A DNA stretch of 64,000 bases, from NCBI RefSeq assembly GCF_023223525.1, contig NZ_JALPRX010000062.1, forward strand, positions 35,402 through 99,401, read 5' to 3'. Made by a program: the position numbers and the translations under genes. Under the pieces are notes generated by a model. That model was not told where the DNA came from. It saw only the letters and a list, made by a program, of their open reading frames with translations, and ran no database searches. Every line of letters begins with the position of its first letter. Position 1 is the first letter of the stretch. The stretch is from Roseomonas acroporae (GTDB lineage Bacteria > Pseudomonadota > Alphaproteobacteria > Acetobacterales > Acetobacteraceae). Positions 25,017-34,352 of the stretch are shown one piece after another.

Positions 25017-26237
25017 ATGTTCGAGCGGTTTGTGGAGCGGCGGGCGAAGGAAGCCCTTTCGGATACGCCAGTGGTCCTGGTGGTCGGGCCGCGACGGGCC
25101 GGCAAGACCACGCTCGTTCGTAAAATGGGAGAAGCTGGACGAAGCTATATCACGCTTGACGACCAGACCGTCCTAGAGGCTGCCCAGTCCGATCCCGTCG
25201 GCTTCATCCGGGGCCTGGATATGGCCATCATCGACGAAATCCAGCGCGCGCCCGACCTGCTGCTCGCGATCAAGAAGACGGTCGATGAGGACTATCGGCC
25301 GGGCCGTTTTCTGCTCACGGGCTCGGCGAATGTGCTGACCTTGCCGCGGATCGCCGACAGCCTCGCTGGCCGGATGGAGACCATCCAGATGTTGCCGCTG
25401 GCGAAGGCCGAGATCGAGGGCCAAACGCCGACTTTTCTAGAGCGCCTCTTCGACGGGAAGTTGCAAAGCCAACGGAACGCGATCGTCGGCGATGATCTCG
25501 TCCAGCTCGTGCTGCTCGGGGGCTTCCCCGAAGCGGTCAGTCGTGACAATGAGCGGCGCCGGCAGGACTGGGCACGCTCCTATCTCACGTCGATTCTGAC
25601 CCGTGATCTGCGGGACATCGCCGACGTCGAGAAACTGACCGAGCTTCCGAAATTCGTGCGGTTACTGGCGGAGCATTCCGGTCAGTTAGTCAACTATTCG
25701 CAATTCGGCGGCGCCATCAACGTCAGTCACAAGACGGGGCAGCGCTATGTGGGCCTGCTCGAGCAGGTGTTCCTGATCGCGACGGTACAGCCCTGGTTCA
25801 CCAATGCGCTGAAGCGGATCGTCAAGACACCCAAGCTGCATTTCCTCGATTCCGGCGTGCTGGCGGCCGCGCGCGGACTCACCTCCGACAGGGTCCGCGC
25901 GGATCGCGGGACATTCGGCGCGCTGCTGGAGAGCTTCGTGTTCTCCGAGATGCTGAAGCTGCTGACGGCCTCAGACCTGCGGCTGACGCCTCATCATTTT
26001 CGGGATCGGGACATGCGCGAGGTAGACGTCTTGCTGGAGCGCGATGACGGGATGATCGCCGGCATCGAGGTGAAGGCGAGCGCCACCGTCAAGGCCGCCG
26101 ACTTCGCCGGCCTGCGCGCCCTGGGGGAGGCCTGTGGAGACCGCTTCGCCTTCGGTGTCGTGCTCTATGACAGTACAGATGTCGTGCCGTTCGGCGACCG
26201 CCTAGCTGCGGCGCCGCTATCGTGTTTGTGGGGGTAA
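25017..26237 (+). CDS. AAA ATPase with DUF4143 (ATP-binding protein)
   Basis: A 406-residue protein. GPRRAGKTT at residues 24-32 is the P-loop, AIIDEIQRAPD (from 70) is Walker B, and FLLTGSANVLTLPRIADSLAGR is the sensor region. The C-terminal DUF4143 domain holds PKLHFLDSGVLAA and a nuclease-like EVDVLLERDDGMIAGIEVKA, which resembles a PD-(D/E)xK core. ATG 25017 gives the usual MFERFVERR start; the frame upstream is not coding. These ATPases are widespread on mobile elements with unclear roles. It starts the cargo zone and is separated from the next operon by 169 nt. Confidence 0.85.
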   Translation: MFERFVERRAKEALSDTPVVLVVGPRRAGKTTLVRKMGEAGRSYITLDDQTVLEAAQSDPVGFIRGLDMAIIDEIQRAPDLLLAIKKTVDEDYRPGRFLLTGSANVLTLPRIADSLAGRMETIQMLPLAKAEIEGQTPTFLERLFDGKLQSQRNAIVGDDLVQLVLLGGFPEAVSRDNERRRQDWARSYLTSILTRDLRDIADVEKLTELPKFVRLLAEHSGQLVNYSQFGGAINVSHKTGQRYVGLLEQVFLIATVQPWFTNALKRIVKTPKLHFLDSGVLAAARGLTSDRVRADRGTFGALLESFVFSEMLKLLTASDLRLTPHHFRDRDMREVDVLLERDDGMIAGIEVKASATVKAADFAGLRALGEACGDRFAFGVVLYDSTDVVPFGDRLAAAPLSCLWG

Positions 26238-26406
26238 GCGCCATGAAGCCGGACGAAGGAGCGTTAAGAGCCCGGTTTGCAGCGCCGTCCGACGAGGGGC
26301 GACGCTCCCCATGTAAGGGCTCTGATCATTCGCGGCAGCCAACTGCTGAGGTCAGTCACGATAGCAATTATGGCCTAACAAAAAACATTGGGGAGCGAGG
26401 CCGGCA

Positions 26407-29400
26407 ATGAAAGCGTTCGAATTTGACCACCGCCTCATCGATTCTTATGCCCGCTTCTCACGGTCGTTCAGCACTATTCGTTCTGATGACTTAAAGGCCG
26501 AGATGAATCGCCAGTACGATGCGGGGCGTTTCTGGCCGAACTCGCTTCTGTCCCTAAACCCTCAATATCTCAAAGGGCCGACCGTCGACGCTCTCGTCGC
26601 CTCCGGCGATCTGGACGAAGCGACCGGAAGAATATTCCGGTTTGGAGCCACGCCCGTACAATTTCACCGCCACCAGGCGCAGTCGATCGCGAAGGCTCGG
26701 GCAGGCCAGAGCTACGTGGTCACCACCGGAACTGGGTCGGGCAAGTCGCTCTGCTTCTTTGTGCCGGTCGTCGATGCAATTGTCCGTGCACGGAAGGCTG
26801 GGAGGCCACGCAGAACCAGCGCGATCATTGTTTATCCGATGAACGCACTGGCCAACAGCCAGATCAAGGAGATCGAAAGGTTCATCTCCCAGTCCGGCCT
26901 GCCCAATGAGATAAAGCCGATCGTACGCCGCTACACGGGCCAGGAAAGCCAGGAGGACCGGCAGCGGATTGCGGACGACCCGCCTGACATTCTGCTGACT
27001 AACTTCATGATGGCTGAGCTGCTTCTGACGCGGCAGGACAGCCTGGACACCAAGGTCATAGAGAACGCTAGCGGACTGGACTTTATCGTCCTCGACGAGT
27101 TGCATACCTATCGCGGTCGGCAGGGCGCCGATGTCGCGATCCTCGTTCGTCGCCTTCGCAACCGCTGCACGCCGGACAAGGCGCCAATCTGCATCGGAAC
27201 CTCGGCCACCATGGCGAGCGAAGGATCAGATGCAAACCGCGCGCAGGCCGTGGCGGACGTTGCATCCCGCCTTTTCGGCACGTCCATCGGGCCAGAATCG
27301 GTCATCGATGAATCGCTTCGACGGGCGACGGATGATCGGTTGAAACTCGAGGATGCGCGGCCGAAGCTCGCGTCTGTGCTGACATCTGCACTTCCGGATG
27401 ATCTGACAGACGAGGTTCTGAAAGAACACCCTTTGGCAGTGTGGGCCGAACTGGCGATCGGGCTGGAGGACGCGCAGGAACTCAAGCGCAAGAAGCCGAT
27501 TGATTTTGGAAAGGCCGTAGCGCTGCTGTCAAAGGACAGCGGCGTAGAGTTCGAAACCTGCCGAAGCAGTCTTGAGACTTTTCTGACCCGCATCAGCCTC
27601 CCGGAAACAGAACGGGGTGGTTTGGGGACAGGTGCATTTCTGGCGTTCAAGCTCCATCAGTTCATCTCCGGCGCCGGCGAGGTTTTCACCACGCTGACCG
27701 AGAAGCCCAGAAATGTTCTGTTCGAAGGCCAGCTCGAAGACCCCAGCGCGCCCGGCCATCGACTCTATCCAACCCGCTTTTGTCGGGAATGCGGACACGA
27801 GGTTCATGTCGTCGCCAAGACTGAGGACGCCGAAGGCACCCTGTTCCTGCCAAGGAACATCGATGACGCGCCGCTCGATGATCAGGAGGGAGACGCTGCG
27901 GGCTATTTGACGCCTACCGGCGACGGAGACCCCGATTACGCCTTCACGGGCGAGATCGAATCCTATCCCGAGGATTGGCGAGAGGAGCGCAATGGCGTCG
28001 AACGGCTCCGCGCGAATCGGAAACGGCGAGCGCCTCAGATGGTCGCGGTCGCCCCGGACGGGCGCTACGGCTCATTGGGGAAGAACTTCTGGTTCATACC
28101 TGGCAAATTCGGCTTCTGCCCGTGCTGTCTCGACCAACCGCATCCCAGCATGCGCGAGCGCACAAAGCTGGCGGGCCTGTCGGGCGAGGGCCGAAGCTCG
28201 GCCACGACGCTTCTCGTGGCGACAGCTCTCGAATGGATGAACAGGCGCAACAGCGGCGTTCCCACGGACAAGCGCAAGCTGCTCGGCTTTACGGACAATC
28301 GTCAGGACGCCGCCCTTCAGGCGGGGCACTTCAACGATTTTCTGTTCGTCAGCCTCCTGCGCGGAGCGATCCTGCGGGCCGTCCTGGACGCAGGCGACGA
28401 TGGCTTGACCGAGGACGAGTTCGGTCTGCGGATCGTAAGGGCGCTCGGCTTCACTGCCGCCAACCGGGATGCGCGCATCCACTGGATGCTGGACCCCGAG
28501 GCAGGAGCCGTGATCCGCGAGGATGCTCAACGCTCCCTTCAAAAGGTTCTCGCACATCGGCTTTGGACGGACCTGCGCAGGGGATGGCGCTACACCAATC
28601 CGAGCCTCTCTGTTCTCAAGCTCATAGATGTCGAGTTCATCGGCCTCGATGACATCGTGGAAGATACCGAACGCCTGACCGCCATCCGGCCGGAATTCGG
28701 GGCACTCGATGCGCCCGCGCGAAAGGTGATGCTGAAGAAACTCCTTGGCGCGATGCTCGACGGCCTGGCGGTTGGGACGGAAGCGCTCGACCCGACCGTT
28801 CTCGAGGGTGTCGCCCAAAAGTCCCGTAATCTGCTGCGCGCGCCTTGGACCATCGACATCAAGGAGACGCCCCGAAGCCGCACGACCCTGTTCCTTCAGG
28901 CCCCGGGCAAGGATCAGGTGGGCCTGCGGGAGGAACAGACGATCGTCCGCGCCGGCCATAATTCCCGTATCGGACGCCTCATCAATCGCAAGAGCGTCAT
29001 CGGGATCAAGCTCGGCAAGAACGACTACCTGACGGTCATGACCGGCCTGATGGACCTCCTCGCGCGGGAGGGATTGGTGTCGCGCGTCGATCTGGAGAAG
29101 GATCTGCAAGGGTGGCGTCTGTCGCCATCAGCTGTCCGTGTCGTGCCCGGTGAAGCCATTCGGAGCGGCGCAGTGCAGGGCAACCGCTACTTTCACGATC
29201 TCTACAACGAAATCGCCGCCGATCTGAAAGCGGGTCAGAGCAGCTTTTGGGGTCTCGAAGGCCGTGAACACACGGCCCAGGTGTCCCAGAGGCAACGCGA
29301 ATGGCGCGAGTGGCGCTTCCGACACGAGAAGGAAGACCGGGAGAACCTCGCGAGAAACGCCGCCGACCTTAAGGCGGCAGGCGAGTCGGAGCAGTTTCTG

Positions 29401-31587
29401 CCCGCCCTGTTCTGTTCACCGACCATGGAGCTTGGCGTCGATATTTCGGCGCTCAACGCCGTCTATCTGCGAAATGTGCCGCCGACACCGGCCAACTACG
29501 CTCAACGCGCCGGCCGTGCGGGTCGCTCCGGGCAGGCCGCCGTCATCGTGACTTATTGCGCGGCTCAATCGCCTCACGACCAGTACTTTTTCGAACGGCG
29601 CAACGAGATGGTGGCCGGCGTCGTTCGTCCTCCTGCCCTCGACATCACCAATGAAGAGCTCGTCCGCTCGCACCTGCACGCCGTCTGGCTTGCCGAGGCG
29701 AAGCTCGCATTGTCTCCGGACATCCCGGAAATCCTCGACCTGACGCAGACGGGATACCCGCTGAAGGCGGAGGTCCATGAGGTGATCGACCGGCCTGAAC
29801 TGGCGAATACGACGCGCGCGCCGATGAAGCGCGTTCTCGATCAGATTCTTGCTTCGGTGGATGGCCGCAAGCCGGTTTGGATGAGCGAACCGGACGACTT
29901 TGTTTCCTCGGTCGCACAGCGTGCGCCGCAGGATTTCGATCGCGCCTTCGACCGGTGGCGGGAGCTTTACAACTCCGCCCGAACGCAGCTGATCGAGGCT
30001 AATGCCCGCTCCGAGATCACAGGTCTCTCGGCCGCGGACCGTCGTCGCATCAAGGCCTCGCAGATGCAGGCGAGCGATCAGATCGCCATTCTCGAACAGG
30101 GCAAGGCCTCGAACGGCTCGGATTTCTACTCCTACCGCTATCTCGCGACCGAAGGCTTCCTGCCGGGCTACAATTTCCCCCGGTTGCCGCTCTACGCCTT
30201 CATTCCCGGCGAGGGGAAATCCGGCTCCTTCCTCCAGCGCGCGCGTTTCCTCGCAATCTCCGAGTTCGGGCCGCGCAGCCTGATCTATCACGAAGGCCGC
30301 GCTTACCGGGTCATGAAGGCGAAGTTGCCGCCGGAAGTGCGAACTGGTGACGGGGCGGAACTCGCCACCCGGGATATTTTCATCTGCTCGAACTGTGGCG
30401 CCTGCCACGACGGCGAGGTCGAGCGCTGCCACGCCTGCAACAGCCCGATGGCCGGTGAGACGCCCGTGCAACGGACGCTCAGGATCGACAACGTCGAGGC
30501 CGCGCCGGCCGAGCGGATCACGGCGAATGACGAAGAGCGCGTCCGCCAAGGCTTCGATATTCAGACAGTGTTTTCTTGGCCGAAGCGCGACGGCCGAGTG
30601 CAGATCACCGAGGCAGATTTCCGCTGCGAGGACGTCTCGATCCTTAATCTGCAATACGCCAACAGCGCCGAGATCAGTCGGATCAACAAAGGGCTGAAGC
30701 GACGGGCCAACCAGACGGTCTTCGGCTTCTATATTGATCCGCGCAGTGGTTATTGGGCGAAATCGGACGACGAAGATCCCGATGTCGATGTGCCGCCGGA
30801 CGTCGTGAGGCCGGTTCGCATCGTTCCCATCGTTCGGGATCACAAGAACGCGCTGCTCTTCCGGTTCAACGAGCCGACGGCTTATGCGCCCGCAACGATC
30901 GTCACCGTTCAGCACGCCTTGATGAGAGGCATTGAGGTCGTCTTCCAGCTCGAGGAGGGCGAGGTCCTCGGCGAGCCGCTGCCCGCCCGCGACAACCGGC
31001 GCGCCGTCCTGGCCTATGAAGCTACGGAGGGCGGCGCCGGCGTTTTGAGTCGCCTGATCGAGGATCCGCAGGCGCTCGGTAAGGTGGCCCGTGAAGCGCT
31101 GAGCCTGATGCATTTCGAGAAGGTCGATGAAGCAATCGCGGCAGGCGACGCCAAGCTGCTCGCCAGCCACGATGGAGAGGCCTGCGTGCGTGGGTGCTAT
31201 CGGTGCTTGCTCTCCTACTTCAACCAGCCGGATCACGAGCTGATCGACCGGACAAGCGAAGAAGCGAAACAGATGCTCGTCGATCTGGCGCGCGGACAGG
31301 TGGTGCCTGCGGCAGCGCCGGGTGATTCGGCCGAGAGTGGAGCATGGGCGAATGCCTTCAAGGAGGCCGGGCTTCCGCCCCCTGATGGCTCGCCTGTCTG
31401 CTTTTCCGAGCAGGAGATCGGTTTCGCCTGGCGCAGTCATTTCGTCGCCGCTTGCGTCTCTCCACTAACCGAGGCAACGCGACAGGAAGCTGAATCAAAG
31501 GGCTGGACGGTGTTCGAGTTGCCGGGAACGGCGGCGGCAGGCGTGCCCGACGCAATGATCTCGATCTTCGGGGGGGCGTCCCGATGA
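26407..31587 (+). CDS. Giant DEAD/DEAH helicase with DUF1998 (DruE-like)
   Basis: A 1726-residue superfamily-2 helicase. Walker A TGTGSGKS is at residues 107-114 and the DExH motif DELH at 230-233. The second helicase lobe has SPTMELGVDIS (near 1004) and QRAGRAGRSG (near 1033). Cysteine clusters (FCRECGHEVH near 459, FCPCC near 570, CSNCG to CHAC near 1326-1345) suggest zinc binding. CVRGCYRCLLSYFNQ near 1593 is the DUF1998 signature. Helicases of this size with DUF1998 include DruE of Druantia, and DISARM splits a similar pair into DrmA and DrmB. It is the first gene of a five-gene operon and its stop overlaps the next start by 4 nt. Confidence 0.85.
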   Translation: MKAFEFDHRLIDSYARFSRSFSTIRSDDLKAEMNRQYDAGRFWPNSLLSLNPQYLKGPTVDALVASGDLDEATGRIFRFGATPVQFHRHQAQSIAKARAGQSYVVTTGTGSGKSLCFFVPVVDAIVRARKAGRPRRTSAIIVYPMNALANSQIKEIERFISQSGLPNEIKPIVRRYTGQESQEDRQRIADDPPDILLTNFMMAELLLTRQDSLDTKVIENASGLDFIVLDELHTYRGRQGADVAILVRRLRNRCTPDKAPICIGTSATMASEGSDANRAQAVADVASRLFGTSIGPESVIDESLRRATDDRLKLEDARPKLASVLTSALPDDLTDEVLKEHPLAVWAELAIGLEDAQELKRKKPIDFGKAVALLSKDSGVEFETCRSSLETFLTRISLPETERGGLGTGAFLAFKLHQFISGAGEVFTTLTEKPRNVLFEGQLEDPSAPGHRLYPTRFCRECGHEVHVVAKTEDAEGTLFLPRNIDDAPLDDQEGDAAGYLTPTGDGDPDYAFTGEIESYPEDWREERNGVERLRANRKRRAPQMVAVAPDGRYGSLGKNFWFIPGKFGFCPCCLDQPHPSMRERTKLAGLSGEGRSSATTLLVATALEWMNRRNSGVPTDKRKLLGFTDNRQDAALQAGHFNDFLFVSLLRGAILRAVLDAGDDGLTEDEFGLRIVRALGFTAANRDARIHWMLDPEAGAVIREDAQRSLQKVLAHRLWTDLRRGWRYTNPSLSVLKLIDVEFIGLDDIVEDTERLTAIRPEFGALDAPARKVMLKKLLGAMLDGLAVGTEALDPTVLEGVAQKSRNLLRAPWTIDIKETPRSRTTLFLQAPGKDQVGLREEQTIVRAGHNSRIGRLINRKSVIGIKLGKNDYLTVMTGLMDLLAREGLVSRVDLEKDLQGWRLSPSAVRVVPGEAIRSGAVQGNRYFHDLYNEIAADLKAGQSSFWGLEGREHTAQVSQRQREWREWRFRHEKEDRENLARNAADLKAAGESEQFLPALFCSPTMELGVDISALNAVYLRNVPPTPANYAQRAGRAGRSGQAAVIVTYCAAQSPHDQYFFERRNEMVAGVVRPPALDITNEELVRSHLHAVWLAEAKLALSPDIPEILDLTQTGYPLKAEVHEVIDRPELANTTRAPMKRVLDQILASVDGRKPVWMSEPDDFVSSVAQRAPQDFDRAFDRWRELYNSARTQLIEANARSEITGLSAADRRRIKASQMQASDQIAILEQGKASNGSDFYSYRYLATEGFLPGYNFPRLPLYAFIPGEGKSGSFLQRARFLAISEFGPRSLIYHEGRAYRVMKAKLPPEVRTGDGAELATRDIFICSNCGACHDGEVERCHACNSPMAGETPVQRTLRIDNVEAAPAERITANDEERVRQGFDIQTVFSWPKRDGRVQITEADFRCEDVSILNLQYANSAEISRINKGLKRRANQTVFGFYIDPRSGYWAKSDDEDPDVDVPPDVVRPVRIVPIVRDHKNALLFRFNEPTAYAPATIVTVQHALMRGIEVVFQLEEGEVLGEPLPARDNRRAVLAYEATEGGAGVLSRLIEDPQALGKVAREALSLMHFEKVDEAIAAGDAKLLASHDGEACVRGCYRCLLSYFNQPDHELIDRTSEEAKQMLVDLARGQVVPAAAPGDSAESGAWANAFKEAGLPPPDGSPVCFSEQEIGFAWRSHFVAACVSPLTEATRQEAESKGWTVFELPGTAAAGVPDAMISIFGGASR

Positions 31588-34349
31588 CGGTGAATTTTGC
31601 CCCCGGAGATCTGGTCCGCGCCCGTGGGCGCGAATGGGTCGCGTTGCCGTCGCCCCAGGACGGCATTCTGGCGCTCCGCCCGCTCTCGGGCAGCGAGAGC
31701 GATACGGTGATCCTCGACCCGACGCTTGAGATTCTCCCGGTCGAGCCTGCCCGTTTCGATCTGCCGACCGACGCCACGACAACCGTTCAGGCGAAAGCGG
31801 CACTGCTCGCGGATGCGATGCGTCTCACATTGCGCCGCGGTGCGGGCCCCTTCCGGTCCGCCGCGCAACTCGCCTTCGAACCCCGGACCTATCAGCTCGT
31901 GCCCTTGCTGATGGCGCTTCGTCTGTCCGTCCCGCGCCTGCTCATCGCGGACGACGTCGGCATCGGCAAGACGATCGAGGCCGGCCTGGTCCTGCGCGAG
32001 CTGATGGATCGAGGCGAGGTCGATGCCTTCTCCGTGCTCTGCCCACCGCATCTTGTCGAGCAATGGGTGGGGGAGCTGAAGTCCCGGTTCGGGATCGATG
32101 CCGTTGCAGTCACGTCCGGCACCGCAAGCAGGTTGGAAAGAGGCCTGCCGCTCGCCCAGACTCTCTTCAACGCCTACCCATACACTGTCGTCAGCCTCGA
32201 TTACATCAAGGCGGAAAAGCGTCGAGAAGGCTTTGCGCGCGCCTGTCCGGATTTCGTCATTGTCGACGAGGCGCACGCTTGTGTCGGCACGCATCAGGGC
32301 CGACAACAGCGCTTCGAGCTTCTGTCCGGACTGGCGCGTGATCCGGATCGGCGGATGGTTCTTCTGACAGCGACGCCGCATTCGGGTGACGAAGAAGCGT
32401 TCGCACGGCTGCTTTCGCTGATCGAGCCTTCGTTTGCGTCCATGAGTTTCGAGGATGCCCGGTATCGCGAGCGCTTAGCGCGGCATTTCGTGCAGCGTCG
32501 CCGTATCGACCTCGTCTCCGGCGAATGGCACGAAAGTCGCGCGTTCCCGAAGCATGAGACGACCGAGTTTCCGTACCGGCTGTCGAGGGCGCATCTCGAA
32601 TTCCAGGAAGCAGTCCTGGATTACTGTTTCGGCATCGTATCGCGCGCGGCAGGCGGGCAACGGGAACGGCGCCTGGCATTCTGGGGAACATTGGCGCTGA
32701 TGCGTTGTGTCGGTTCTTCGCCGGCCGCCGGTCTTAGCGCCCTACGGAACCGTATCGCCAACGAGACCGATCGCCTCGAACCGCAGATCTATGACGAAGA
32801 CGGCGACGACGAGGACGCCGTCGATCTTGAGCCCGGCACTGCCTTCGACGCCGATCCGGAACTGCTCGCCTTGATGCGCCGCGCCGAGGCCTTGGCGGCG
32901 GAGCCCGATCCGAAACTCGCCGCGCTAGTGGATGCACTGACACCGCTGATTAAGAAGGGCGCCAATCCCGTCGTTTTCTGCCGATACCTCGCAACGGCCG
33001 AGCATGTCCGCGATGGCCTGCGAAAGGTGTTCCCGAAGCTGACCATCGAATCCGTGACGGGGGTGCTGACCCCAGACGAACGGCGTGACCGTGTCGCCGA
33101 CATGGCGCCGTCGGACGACGACAAGCAAGTGCAGCGCCTTCTCGTCGCCACGGACTGCCTGTCCGAAGGGATCAATCTGCAGCAGCTCTTCGACGCCGTC
33201 GTCCACTATGATCTGTCGTGGAACCCGACCCGACATCAGCAGCGCGAAGGACGCGTCGATCGCTTCGGCCAACCGGCGGAAGTGGTCCGGTCGATCATGA
33301 TGTTCTCGCCCGACAGCGCAATCGACGGCGCCGTCCTGGATGTGATCCTCCGCAAGGCGGAGGAGATCCGCAAAGCGACAGGCGTGACCGTTCCGCTGCC
33401 CGATGAACGCGGCCCGGTGACCGACGCTTTGATGGCGTCGATGATGCTGCGCCGGGGCGTGCCCCGCCAGATGACACTCGATCTGCGCCTCGATGACGGC
33501 ACGAGCGCGATGGAGGCGCGTTGGCGCGACGCTGAGGAAAATGAGAAGCGCTCCCGTGCCCGGTTCGCGCAGAATGCGATGAAGCCGCAGGAAGTCGCGC
33601 CGGAATGGGAGAAGGTACGGGCGCTCCTTGGCTCTCCGGCGGACGCGCGGATGTTCGTCGAACGCGCCATGGCGCGCTTCGGCGTTCCGCTCGAAGTACG
33701 CAAGACGGTCCTTCTTGCCCATCTCGGGGCACTGGATGCTGGTTTGCGAGACCGTCTGGCTGGGCTGGACCTTGCTGGATCCGTGCGCCTGGCGACTGCC
33801 GAACCTGCGCCGTCTGGGACGGCACTGCTGACAAGGACGCATCCGCTGACCGCCACGCTCGCCGAGGCGCTTGTCGAGGCGTCGCTTGATCCTGAATCAT
33901 TGTCCGGTCTCGGCATCGGCCGGGTGGGCGCATGGCCGAGCGCGGCCGTTCAGCAACTGACCCGCGTCGCTCTACTGCGCGTGCGCTTCAAGCTGACCGT
34001 TCACGCTCGCAAGGAGCGCTTGCTGCTGGCCGAAGAAGCTGCCCTCGTGGCGATCCAGGGTGATCGTATTGTGGCAGCCGGCGAGGCTGCTCGATACCTG
34101 CTCAACGCCCCGGCGACTGCCGATCTCGCGCCCGTCGCGCGCGACAGGTTTATCGCCAAGGCGAAAGAGGACTTACCCGTCTTGCTCGCGGGACCGATCG
34201 CGAACTTCGTCCGCTCGCGCGCGCAAGAACTGATGGCGGATCACGCCCGCCTCCGCGCTGCTTCCGGCTCTGCATCCCGCGTCACCGTGGAGGCTGTGCA
34301 GCCGCCGGACGTGATCGGATTGTTTGCGCTGATGCCAGGGGAGGCCTGA
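31584..34349 (+). CDS. SNF2-type helicase (DrmD/HmaA-like)
   Basis: A 921-residue Swi2/Snf2-family ATPase. IADDVGIGKTIEAG (near residue 121) is motif I, IVDEAHACVG (near 225) is DEAH, LLTATPHSGDEEAF (near 261) is motif III, and the C-lobe has CLSEGINLQQLFDAVVHYD followed by REGRVDRFGQ. SNF2 proteins translocate on duplex DNA; in DISARM the equivalent is DrmD. The start ATG 31584 overlaps the upstream helicase stop (ATGA). The methylase gene begins 3 nt after its stop, so the genes are surely co-transcribed. Confidence 0.88.
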   Translation: MTVNFAPGDLVRARGREWVALPSPQDGILALRPLSGSESDTVILDPTLEILPVEPARFDLPTDATTTVQAKAALLADAMRLTLRRGAGPFRSAAQLAFEPRTYQLVPLLMALRLSVPRLLIADDVGIGKTIEAGLVLRELMDRGEVDAFSVLCPPHLVEQWVGELKSRFGIDAVAVTSGTASRLERGLPLAQTLFNAYPYTVVSLDYIKAEKRREGFARACPDFVIVDEAHACVGTHQGRQQRFELLSGLARDPDRRMVLLTATPHSGDEEAFARLLSLIEPSFASMSFEDARYRERLARHFVQRRRIDLVSGEWHESRAFPKHETTEFPYRLSRAHLEFQEAVLDYCFGIVSRAAGGQRERRLAFWGTLALMRCVGSSPAAGLSALRNRIANETDRLEPQIYDEDGDDEDAVDLEPGTAFDADPELLALMRRAEALAAEPDPKLAALVDALTPLIKKGANPVVFCRYLATAEHVRDGLRKVFPKLTIESVTGVLTPDERRDRVADMAPSDDDKQVQRLLVATDCLSEGINLQQLFDAVVHYDLSWNPTRHQQREGRVDRFGQPAEVVRSIMMFSPDSAIDGAVLDVILRKAEEIRKATGVTVPLPDERGPVTDALMASMMLRRGVPRQMTLDLRLDDGTSAMEARWRDAEENEKRSRARFAQNAMKPQEVAPEWEKVRALLGSPADARMFVERAMARFGVPLEVRKTVLLAHLGALDAGLRDRLAGLDLAGSVRLATAEPAPSGTALLTRTHPLTATLAEALVEASLDPESLSGLGIGRVGAWPSAAVQQLTRVALLRVRFKLTVHARKERLLLAEEAALVAIQGDRIVAAGEAARYLLNAPATADLAPVARDRFIAKAKEDLPVLLAGPIANFVRSRAQELMADHARLRAASGSASRVTVEAVQPPDVIGLFALMPGEA

Positions 34350-34352
34350 GCT

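Noticed and set aside
26238..26406. Small frame between the DUF4143 ATPase and the large helicase
   Set aside because: It has no ribosome site or recognisable sequence; it is more likely the promoter region of the five-gene operon.
29416..31440. Open frame of 674 codons on the minus strand
   Set aside because: It is antisense to the large DUF1998 helicase and contains no recognisable domain.
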